From: Bacillota bacterium
Lineage (GTDB): Bacteria > Bacillota > SHA-98 > Ch115
DNA: 46,027 nucleotides
Direction: 5' to 3'
NCBI GenBank assembly: GCA_013178415.1
Contig: JABLXA010000019.1
Coordinates: forward strand, 1-46,027
Part shown: in pieces, positions 16,193 through 24,016 of the stretch
Numbering within the stretch: the stretch's first letter is position 1
How the letters are laid out: each line of letters starts with the position of its first letter
Notes under the pieces: generated by a model
What the model was told of the DNA's origin: nothing
Database searches by the model: none
The model's input: only the letters and a program-made list of their open reading frames with translations
Made by a program: the position numbers and the translations under genes

Positions 16193-19100
16193 GATCCATC
16201 ACCAGCTGAAGGACAGCTTACCTTTGCGCTATACTCTCCTACAATAGGAGACTTTTGAGCCATTCTCTCCTGGCTGAATCTGCATAGGGTGGCGAAATCG
16301 CAGCCAGGTCCAAAACTCTGTCTTCCCACTGGGCCGGCCATGAGAGGACAGATAGATTTGTATGGATGAGGCGGGAATAGACCCTGCCTGATCCTGCTCA
16401 CATAATCAAATACATAGCCCCGGACGGCAGCAAGAAAGGAATTCCACTCCTCCTCGTCGAGTAATCTTCTCCTTCTTTGGGCCCCCATTCTGTCAGCAGA
16501 CTCCTTTCTCCATAGGCCTCCGCTGAACTTCGCGCCCTTCACAGTCAAGTAAGCTGCCGCGGCTGGTTCTGCTTCCTTGAGGAATTCTGAAACAGCGAGA
16601 ATGTATAACGGCAACTGCAAATCCTTTCCGTTTTCAATCAAATCAAGCGCCGAACCTCCGGAATATTTATAATCGATTATCATAGATAGCTGATCCTCGG
16701 CCACATCTATGCGATCGATTTTGCCACATATCCTTATACCTTGCTCACCCGATGATGGTGGATCTCCCGGAAAGAGTATCAAAGGCGTTGAAACGGAACG
16801 ACTGTCTAAGCCCGGCCTTGTTTTCATCCCAAATGCCCATTCAAAGTAGCTAGGAAGCGGCTTTGCGGGCTCATCCCGTGATGTTTCAAATCTTATGAGG
16901 GCGATGATCCTTACAAGCAAATCCTTCTTTCTCACCTCAAGGATATGCGGCGGGATACCGATAGCTGTCTTTGAGAATTCCTCAAAGACCTTCTCCACAT
17001 CCCCGGCTGCCTCTGCGAGATAATCCTCGATAGCCTCAGGCCTGAGCCTCTCTCCGCCATGCCTCGAATAGAATCTTCTCAGGATCTCATGGCAAATCTT
17101 GCCGCGGTCAAGGGGACTCAAATCATCGATGATTTCCTCGAGAGGCGCCAGTCTGAGTTCTCGCCTACAAAAATAGGCAAATGGACACCTCCCATAATCC
17201 CCCAGGAGAGCAGCGCTATAGATAAATGAAGGATTATATTTTTCTTCCAGCCCGGCCTTGAGGTCGGCTGAGCAAATAAGGCCGTCATATGGTCCATAGT
17301 CAGGTCCCCATCTGGATTCTTCCACTTTCAGAGACGATAAAGTATGCAGCCAGATCTCTGGCGCCGCTGAAACGTATATGGCCAATGCAGAATAGAGATC
17401 TCCCTGCTGGGTTCGCAGCGCCTCCTCACCAGCCAAGACTTTGGCTCCCAGGCTTGGCGCCGCAGCCATTGCCCCCTTGATGGCCATCTGACTCTGTTGT
17501 ATCGAATTCTCGTTTGGCAATCTCGTAGGCTCAAAGATGTCGCTCTGCTGAACTGGCATCCGCCACAGGTCATAGAACAACCTAGCGCCTAGTTCGCTCA
17601 AATTAGTGATGTTACCGTAATCCGTCGGAATGACTCTGGAAAAGGGAATCCTGCATTTCTCTTTAACTCTGAGATCTTCGCCATGCGTAAATCTCTCTAT
17701 GAAAGGTGAGGGAAAGATCGGTCTGCCCTTTTCATCAGCATATGGATAGGTCAGGTAGAGGATCTTTAAGGCGAGATTGCTAGAGACATCAAAAAGGGTC
17801 TTTTCGTGTAACATGAGCTCAGAACTTGTAGCAAGATATATCCCTTTATCTCGTAGCGCAAGGCGTGCCCTATCTCCTAGAAGCCAATCTTGGGAGATAT
17901 GCTTGGGGAATTCCCCATCTGAAAGTCCAGAGATGAATACAACAGGAAAGGAAAGTCCACGAGACTGGGTGGGTGATGTCACCAAGACCCCGCCTGGTTT
18001 TCCGATCTTGCATGTATACCTTGCGCTCCGAAGAGCCACACCAAGTTTTGAAATGAACTCTGAAAGGGTCATCTCCCCTGCAAGGTCGAGTCCCGCTGTC
18101 ATCTTATTTAGCATCTCGAGGAACTCCGCCCAGGCGGCCCAGTCTCGTAGACCTCCTCCCCGCCTGAATCTTTTCCCGAAACCGAGACAGGAAAGGAGCT
18201 GAGATAGGGCATCAGCGAAGCCAGGAGCTGTGGACCTGCGAGGGATCACATCCCATCTGCTGAAGAATCCACTCAGGTATTGCCTGAGGGCGCGAGTTCG
18301 CACGAGCCTTACCTTGGGATCCATTTTGAAAGCTTTTTCTTCCTCATCATCTAGATCCAGCTCTGACGATTCCTGCCGCCCCCCATCGCCCGCCACTATT
18401 TGTTCGAGACGGCCTATGACATCATCCAGGCGAGCAAGCCACTCATCCCGAGTCCCAAGGTAACCTCTTTGCGGGAAAAGGAGTTCAGCATCATGAATCA
18501 CAGAAGGGTGATTCGATATATCCGGGGGCAATTGCTGCAGCAGGTCATTGCAAACAAGATAATCGCACGCGACGAGCCGGGGTAGATTAAAGCCCTTGTC
18601 TTTTTCATCGAGAATACATTCTAATAATAGCATAATTGCGCCAATCATGGGGTTTTGGGAGAGAGGTTCCGTCCATGTGAGATCCAATGGGACTCCCTCC
18701 CTTTCGAAAGCACGATAAAAGCTATCGATCCTCGGCCCTAATTCCCGCACAATGACGCAGATTTCGTCTGGTTGAAAATCGCCCCTTACGATAAGCTGCT
18801 TGACCCTTTTCGCAATCTCCTGCGCCTCTGCCTGCGAGCCTGGAGCTTCGATTATTCTTACTTCCTCAGGTCTGGCCGCGCCTTCGATATCTCGGCTCTC
18901 AATGTCCCTAGCCTCTGACACCATGATTTTTATCCCCTCAGGTCCGCCCTCCCCTTCGACGTCTCTGATATCTCCGGCCTCGATGACCTCGGCTTCCGGC
19001 ACAATTGCGCGCGGAGCATAAGACTCAACCGTCGGAGATTGTGGCTCAATCGCCGGGGATTGCGACTTGACCGCCAGGGATTGCGGTTCGATCGTCTTGG

Positions 19101-19965
19101 AAGTTCCAATGAAGCATTGGCCTATTAGCACCCTTGCAGCCTCGAAAACCTCTCTTTGAGCAGGAACAATGTCGAAAAACGCATCTGCGAGAAGTATTCG
19201 CACTTGATTAAATAATCCTCTGTGATTCTTCCCGGCCCCAGCCCGCAGAACATCGCGCGCCAGAAGAGGACGCCCCTCTCTATCAAGGAGTCGGTGAGCC
19301 TTCAAGAATTCCTCGTATTCATGGTAGATGCGCTGGATCTCATAGCGTCTCTGGCCATCACCGTCTGAGACCGAGGAGCATTCAAAAGCCATTTTCAGGC
19401 CATCTGGACTTACCGCGGCTAGCTTGAGTTCACCGATTAGTTCTCCCAGGGAAGCGATGAAACCGGGAGTCTCTGCCACGCCCGCGAAGTATTTGATATC
19501 TCCTGCTCCCTTAAGCTCCTTTACAATATGTTCGATGATGAATTGCCTGGCCAGGTCATCCAGGTTATCAGGCTCAGGAACAAGGCCCGCCGCAACCCCA
19601 GCTCTTATTATCGAGGTCACAAATCCGTCAAAGGTATAGATGTTCAGCCTGGGGATCGCGCGGGACGGAGATTCAAGCAAAATGATCTCCTCTATCCGTT
19701 CCACTAGATGGGATGTAGGCAATACCAGGATGAACTCCCCAAATCGCCCTTGTCTTGCCATCTCAAGGGCAATATCTATAGGAGTAAGGCCACGCCAATC
19801 CTCCGGAGCCTGGGTAAGACTGCTCCAATCTCCTGGAACCCGAGTAAGACCATCCCGATGCCCCGAACCCCGAATAGGTCCATTGCAATTCCCGGAACAC
19901 GGAATATCGCGCGTCACAATCTTCCCTCCGATAAAGGGGCCTGTGACAACGACTTCTATGAAAAT
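16189..19965 (-). CDS. addB: ATP-dependent nuclease subunit B
   Basis: About 1258-residue AddB. The inactivated helicase half shows SPTQSRGLSFPVVFISGLSD and GEFPKHISQDWLLG. The C-terminal nuclease has GKICHEILRRFY, KIDRID and IIDYKYSGG, and LPLYILA. Cysteines in YGRCPFAYFC, plus ICPLM and GCDFATLC near the end, fit AddB's 4Fe-4S staple. The frame could open at ATG 20031, but that overlaps the upstream gene by 47 bases and has no ribosome site. AGGAAGG (19975-19981) lies 9 bases before an ATT at 19965, starting FIEVVVTGPFIGGKI, a position and shape matching AddB's N-terminal Walker A. GTG 19917, behind GGAGGG, is the alternative. The Walker A reads GPFIGGKI, so its final S/T is lost. Confidence 0.93.
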   Translation of the reverse strand: MFIEVVVTGPFIGGKIVTRDIPCSGNCNGPIRGSGHRDGLTRVPGDWSSLTQAPEDWRGLTPIDIALEMARQGRFGEFILVLPTSHLVERIEEIILLESPSRAIPRLNIYTFDGFVTSIIRAGVAAGLVPEPDNLDDLARQFIIEHIVKELKGAGDIKYFAGVAETPGFIASLGELIGELKLAAVSPDGLKMAFECSSVSDGDGQRRYEIQRIYHEYEEFLKAHRLLDREGRPLLARDVLRAGAGKNHRGLFNQVRILLADAFFDIVPAQREVFEAARVLIGQCFIGTSKTIEPQSLAVKSQSPAIEPQSPTVESYAPRAIVPEAEVIEAGDIRDVEGEGGPEGIKIMVSEARDIESRDIEGAARPEEVRIIEAPGSQAEAQEIAKRVKQLIVRGDFQPDEICVIVRELGPRIDSFYRAFEREGVPLDLTWTEPLSQNPMIGAIMLLLECILDEKDKGFNLPRLVACDYLVCNDLLQQLPPDISNHPSVIHDAELLFPQRGYLGTRDEWLARLDDVIGRLEQIVAGDGGRQESSELDLDDEEEKAFKMDPKVRLVRTRALRQYLSGFFSRWDVIPRRSTAPGFADALSQLLSCLGFGKRFRRGGGLRDWAAWAEFLEMLNKMTAGLDLAGEMTLSEFISKLGVALRSARYTCKIGKPGGVLVTSPTQSRGLSFPVVFISGLSDGEFPKHISQDWLLGDRARLALRDKGIYLATSSELMLHEKTLFDVSSNLALKILYLTYPYADEKGRPIFPSPFIERFTHGEDLRVKEKCRIPFSRVIPTDYGNITNLSELGARLFYDLWRMPVQQSDIFEPTRLPNENSIQQSQMAIKGAMAAAPSLGAKVLAGEEALRTQQGDLYSALAIYVSAAPEIWLHTLSSLKVEESRWGPDYGPYDGLICSADLKAGLEEKYNPSFIYSAALLGDYGRCPFAYFCRRELRLAPLEEIIDDLSPLDRGKICHEILRRFYSRHGGERLRPEAIEDYLAEAAGDVEKVFEEFSKTAIGIPPHILEVRKKDLLVRIIALIRFETSRDEPAKPLPSYFEWAFGMKTRPGLDSRSVSTPLILFPGDPPSSGEQGIRICGKIDRIDVAEDQLSMIIDYKYSGGSALDLIENGKDLQLPLYILAVSEFLKEAEPAAAAYLTVKGAKFSGGLWRKESADRMGAQRRRRLLDEEEWNSFLAAVRGYVFDYVSRIRQGLFPPHPYKSICPLMAGPVGRQSFGPGCDFATLCRFSQERMAQKSPIVGEYSAKVSCPSAGDGS

Positions 19966-19984
19966 GGTGGATTTCCTTCCTGAA

Positions 19985-21682
19985 TCACGACGGAATGGGC
20001 GCCTGCCTGGCGGAGGCGTAAACCATCGCATTCATGAAGGCCTCTGAAAATCCAGGTTGACCGCCAAGGTCAACATGCTCCACCTCTTCGGCTATTCTGA
20101 GGGCGCGTTCAGCCGCCTCTTTTGACAGGAGCGCCATAATAGCCCCGGCGCCAGCGCCATTTCCAATGGGAATGATCTTATCCAGCGAGACCTGCGGCAC
20201 AATCCCCAGGATACGCGCGCTTTCCTTGCTGATATAGTTGCCAAATCCCCCGGCCAGATACACAGCCTCAATATCAGAATCATCAACTCCGGCCATCCTC
20301 TTAAGGGTCTCTATACCGGCATGAATAGCGGCAGAGGCAAGCTGGAGTTCACGAACGTCGCGCTGTTTGAAGGTGATCTGGGGTTTCGATATTACAAATT
20401 CCACCTCAGAAGATCCGTTTTGTATCCTATTAAATAAGGGGAGTTCGCCGAATACCTCGATAACCTCTTCCCGGGTCCTCATCCGGCCCGTTTCTGTAAT
20501 GATACCGAGGGTTAAAAATCCTGCTACAAGGTCAGCCATGCCCGACCCACAAATCCCTAGCGGCTTCGCACCACCGATTGTCGAAAAGTGGATGTCTCCG
20601 ACACCATGATCGAACGATACATGATCTATCGCCCCTGCCGTGGCAGGCATGCCTACGCTGATACGCCAGCCTTCAAAGGCTGGACCTGCGGCGGTGGAAC
20701 ATGCCAAGAGCTTGCCTTTTGACCGCAGCACCATCTCCCCGTTGGTTCCGAGGTCGATGGCCATGGCTGTGCCCTCTCTTCTATCAAGACCTGAGGCGAG
20801 TATCACAGCTACCGTATCAGCCCCGACAAACCCGCCTATATTGGGCAATAGAAACACTGTCCCATCATGGCCGATTTCCAGACCTGATTCTTCCTGAGTC
20901 AGCGTAAGGCCTGACTTGACTACAGGCTCAAATGGCGCCACCCCGAGCGGAGATGGATCGATCCCAAGGAAAAGGTGGTGCATGCATGTATTACCTACTA
21001 CAACGGCTGAGGATATCTTCCCTGTTTCAACTCCCGCTTTGGCAGCTGCCTCCTTTATGATGGCATTGACGCCGCCAAGCACAGCTGACCTTAGCTCCGC
21101 CGTCGCCTCCGGGCTTGAGCCTGCATAGGCGATTCTCGATATGACATCGGCCCCGAATTTGGACTGGGGATTCACTCGGGATGCCACAGCCAGCTGTTTT
21201 CCGCTCGTAAGATCCATAAGATAAGCAACAAGGGTGGTAGTGCCGATATCAATAGCAACCCCATAAGATGCGCCACCCTGAACTCTCCCGGGCGCTACCG
21301 AGGGAGGGATTGGAGATATGCTAAAATCAGAGATCTGAATTGTATCTGTCAAAATCCTGGCCCCGGCAAAAGATGATTCTCCGGGAAGAATCACTACGAC
21401 ATCTCCTAATGTATTCGTCTGGCAGGCAAGTCTTATACCAGACGCCAGATCATTAGAAGAAAGATGCTTCCCTTCTATAGAGGTCAGCCCACTGACTTCG
21501 CCCATGGGCTTGACCTTGCATTTACCGCAACGTCCGGTCCCCCCGCAGGTGGCGCGCAGGTCGATTCCTGCTTTCACTGCTGCTTCCAGAAGCGTCACTC
21601 CGCAGGGGACCTCAATTTCGCGAATAGTAGACATATCAGATGCAACAAATTTAACGAGGCAGGTAGTCTTTGAAGAGGACAT
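19985..21682 (-). CDS. RACo-type corrinoid reductive activator
   Basis: 565 residues: an N-terminal [2Fe-2S] ferredoxin domain (C46-x5-C52-x2-C55, then C87), a linker, and an ASKHA-type ATPase (GVAIDIGTTTLVAYL at about 140, MAIDLGTNGEM, late YLAGGFGNY). This is the architecture of RACo and similar proteins (DUF4445), which use ATP to reduce inactive Co(II) corrinoid proteins back to Co(I) in methyl-transfer pathways. It implies corrinoid methyltransferases elsewhere; the URO-D-family gene at about 4 kb is a possible but unlinked partner. GGAGGAAGC precedes the ATG. It lies directly upstream of addB with only about 20 bases between stop and proposed start, so it is first of the operon. Confidence 0.93.
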   Translation of the reverse strand: MSSSKTTCLVKFVASDMSTIREIEVPCGVTLLEAAVKAGIDLRATCGGTGRCGKCKVKPMGEVSGLTSIEGKHLSSNDLASGIRLACQTNTLGDVVVILPGESSFAGARILTDTIQISDFSISPIPPSVAPGRVQGGASYGVAIDIGTTTLVAYLMDLTSGKQLAVASRVNPQSKFGADVISRIAYAGSSPEATAELRSAVLGGVNAIIKEAAAKAGVETGKISSAVVVGNTCMHHLFLGIDPSPLGVAPFEPVVKSGLTLTQEESGLEIGHDGTVFLLPNIGGFVGADTVAVILASGLDRREGTAMAIDLGTNGEMVLRSKGKLLACSTAAGPAFEGWRISVGMPATAGAIDHVSFDHGVGDIHFSTIGGAKPLGICGSGMADLVAGFLTLGIITETGRMRTREEVIEVFGELPLFNRIQNGSSEVEFVISKPQITFKQRDVRELQLASAAIHAGIETLKRMAGVDDSDIEAVYLAGGFGNYISKESARILGIVPQVSLDKIIPIGNGAGAGAIMALLSKEAAERALRIAEEVEHVDLGGQPGFSEAFMNAMVYASARQAPIPS

Positions 21683-21912
21683 GAACAGCGCTTCCTCCTT
21701 CTCCCTATCCTTTGTTTATAGTATCTTATCATGGTATACTCAGAAGTAAAAGAGCAATTCCCACCATGATCTAACAAATTCCTAAGCAATTCTGATAAGT
21801 TGGCGGGTTTGCCGCGACTAGCTTGATGCCGGTCATTGGAGGGGATGGTGTGGACCTGGTCTCGAAGTTATCGCGGGAGCGCGGTGACCAATATGCCTTT
21901 CATTGCGGGGAC

Positions 21913-22080
21913 ATGGCTTCCACTATGGGGGTGAAGTCATTGAAAGCTCAACGTCCGACTTTCTGGCTCATTCTTTTGGTTTCGCTGGCTCTGGCCGGTG
22001 CCGGCATAGCGCTGGATGAGCCGCGGCAGGTTTTCAGGAACGCAGTCGTCATCTGCCTATCATGCATAGGAATTCAATAA
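21913..22080 (+). CDS. CD1871A-like CXXC membrane peptide
   Basis: A short protein of about 55 residues. It has one membrane helix (FWLILLVSLALAGAGIA) and ends VFRNAVVICLSCIGIQ. This matches the small CD1871A-type CXXC family (typically helix, then a LRKAINICLECIGIG tail). The frame extends upstream to ATG 21823, but that part shows no family similarity. ATG 21913 or 21925 is more likely, with only a weak GGGGA site. It precedes the NapH-like ferredoxin gene by 61 bases on the same strand. The CXXC may feed or accept electrons or bind a metal; no role is proven. Confidence 0.7.
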   Translation: MASTMGVKSLKAQRPTFWLILLVSLALAGAGIALDEPRQVFRNAVVICLSCIGIQ

Positions 22081-22141
22081 AAACGGCCATTTGCTTGCCC
22101 GTTTACTCATGATGAATTGGACGATCCAAAGGGGGAGCTAG

Positions 22142-22906
22142 ATGAAACGGATTCGTTCGACCTTTAGAAATCTCGGCCAGCTTTCCGGCCTTATTCTCGC
22201 AAATTCCTATTTCTTTAAGTTCCTGAAACATGTTCCATGCCCGACCCTCAACTGCTATGCCTGTCCCGCCGCGAATTTCGCATGTCCCATTGGAACTTTG
22301 CAGCATTTCGCGGCGATCCGCAGGATTCCCTTCTTCACTATCGGAATCCTTGGAGCGATAGGAAGCATATTTGGCCGGGCGGTATGCGGATGGGCATGTC
22401 CAGTGGGAGGGTTACAGGAACTCCTGTACAAGGCTCCCGTTCGTAAGATCCATGTTTCCAATCGATTCACATTCTTGAGATTCTTCATTCTAGCTATTCT
22501 AGTGTTCGCTATCCCCTACTCCACCATGGAACCATGGTTTTCAAAGCTGTGCTTTGTGGGAACCATTGAGGCAGGTATCCCCTTGGCTATAGGTAATTCA
22601 ATGATAAGAAGCCTTATTGGCCCATTTTTCTGGATGAAAGTAGGGATTACCATATCAATATTGGCCGCGATGCTTTTCGTCAAAAGGCCCTTCTGCAGAT
22701 TCTTCTGCCCATTGGGGGCCATATACTCGCCATTTAATAGGGTGGCCCCAGATTTCGTGAAACTGAAGCCTGACCTTTGCACGAACTGCGGCCTATGCAC
22801 CAAGCTCTGCCCGATGGATCTGGATGTTCCCAGAGAAGTAAATGGTCTCAACTGCATTCGGTGCCGGGAATGTGTTGGTGTCTGCAAGGCTCTGGCAAGG
22901 CCTTGA
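22142..22906 (+). CDS. Membrane 4Fe-4S protein, NapH/NosR-like
   Basis: 254-residue membrane ferredoxin of the NapH/CcoG/NosR polyferredoxin group. It has four or five membrane helices and two cytoplasmic CxxxCP motifs (CGWACPVGGLQE at about 82-93, CRFFCPLGAIYSP at about 186-198). The C-terminus has two 4Fe-4S clusters: CTNCGLCTKLCPM and CIRCRECVGVCKA. The N-terminal CPTLNCYACPAANFACPIG is an additional cysteine-rich loop. It probably passes electrons across or along the membrane to an unidentified acceptor. GGGGGAGC lies before the ATG. It forms a pair with the CXXC peptide just upstream. Confidence 0.9.
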   Translation: MKRIRSTFRNLGQLSGLILANSYFFKFLKHVPCPTLNCYACPAANFACPIGTLQHFAAIRRIPFFTIGILGAIGSIFGRAVCGWACPVGGLQELLYKAPVRKIHVSNRFTFLRFFILAILVFAIPYSTMEPWFSKLCFVGTIEAGIPLAIGNSMIRSLIGPFFWMKVGITISILAAMLFVKRPFCRFFCPLGAIYSPFNRVAPDFVKLKPDLCTNCGLCTKLCPMDLDVPREVNGLNCIRCRECVGVCKALARP

Positions 22907-22938
22907 CCTTTTCCATAAATAAACCCGCGGGCTCCCCA

Positions 22939-22987
22939 ATTTCGGATCATGTTTCGGATTTCGGATCATGTTATTTCGGATCATGTT
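22939..22987. repeat. Three 15-bp direct repeats
   Basis: ATTTCGGATCATGTT occurs three times: 22939-22953, 22958-22972 and 22973-22987. The last two abut and the first is separated by 4 bases. It lies 30 bases downstream of the ferredoxin gene stop. It could be replication slippage or a protein-binding site; there are too few copies for a CRISPR. Confidence 0.8.
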
Positions 22988-23158
22988 TCAGATAATGAAT
23001 TTTAATTAGCCTGCAGGGAATAGTTATGAAACATAGAATTGGTTGATCTAAATCTTGATCGATGCGGACGGTGCTCTGGATGCGTGTAGTCTCATGTAGT
23101 CTCATAAAGACCCGCACCCAGTGTGTCCGGCGAAAGACGATGGTCTGGAGGCAATTCA

Positions 23159-24016
23159 ATGATAATCCGCAACCAAAGCGCCAAGTCATATACAAGGCAT
23201 AAGCGTTTGCTAATGGTCATCCATGCGGTCGTATTCCTTGCCTTTATCGCCATCGTGGCTTTGAGCGCTGGGTGCTCACAGCAATTCGTGATCTCATGCA
23301 TCGAGGCCGAGGAAAGATCTGTATCCTTTCCCGAGATCAAGATACACGCGAAGGTTCTCCCTGATGGTTCAATGGATATTCGAGAGGACCATACAGTGTT
23401 GTTCAAGGGAGCTTTTACGAAAGGAAAGAGATGGATCCCCCTAAAACCGGGCTATGAGCTCTTGGGCTTCCAAATGTCGGAAGGAACGAATCAGTATAGG
23501 GAAGAGGATGCCAACAGCGCAAGTGGACGACCCGGGACTTATATTGTGAAAAGGGAAAAGGATAAGGTTGAACTTGACTGGTTCTTTGAGACCTCTGGGG
23601 GGGAAAGGACTTTCACGATACAATACCGCGTTCCTGGCGCGGTGACAGCCTACAAAGATGTTGCCGAGCTTTATTGGAAATTCGTCGGAGATGAGACCAG
23701 TGAACCTGTGTCCCACGTCTCGGTGACTGTGGAGCTGCCGCTGGGGGCTGATAAAGACGAGATACGCGCCTGGGGACATGGTCCTTTGCATGGCATTGTG
23801 AAGATACAGGATGGTTCCAGGGTGACCTCGAGGGTCAATGACCTCCCTATGCCGCCCTCAGTCCCTCATCTTCATCCTCTGGCGGTGGCGGCGGATTCAG
23901 TTCTGGTGGAGGAGGTGGTGGCGGCGGAGGAGGCACGAGTTTCAGTTGAAATGGAACAGCACCTGAGTTTTCGATGCCATATTTTCATTTTTGGGAGAGG
24001 AGTTTGTCGGATATGA
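23159..24016 (+). pseudogene. DUF2207 membrane protein with internal deletion
   Basis: Residues 1-230 match the N-terminal extracellular part of DUF2207 proteins: a membrane segment (about 17-38), then EIKIHAKVLPDGSMDIREDH, a KGKRWIPLKPG stretch and WGHGPLHGIVKI. After VNDLP the expected 300 or so residues with the membrane helices are missing. In another frame (23866-23949) comes SSSSS, then GGGGGFSSGGGG...TSFS and a stop, which is exactly the glycine-rich C-terminus of this family. So a deletion with a frameshift joined the two ends, and the current frame runs on in nonsense to 24016. ATG 23159 follows GGAGG by 7 bases. Confidence 0.75.

Noticed and set aside
22939-22987. Possible CRISPR array
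   Set aside because: Repeats are only 15 bp, with spacings of 4 and 0 bases; no cas genes nearby.
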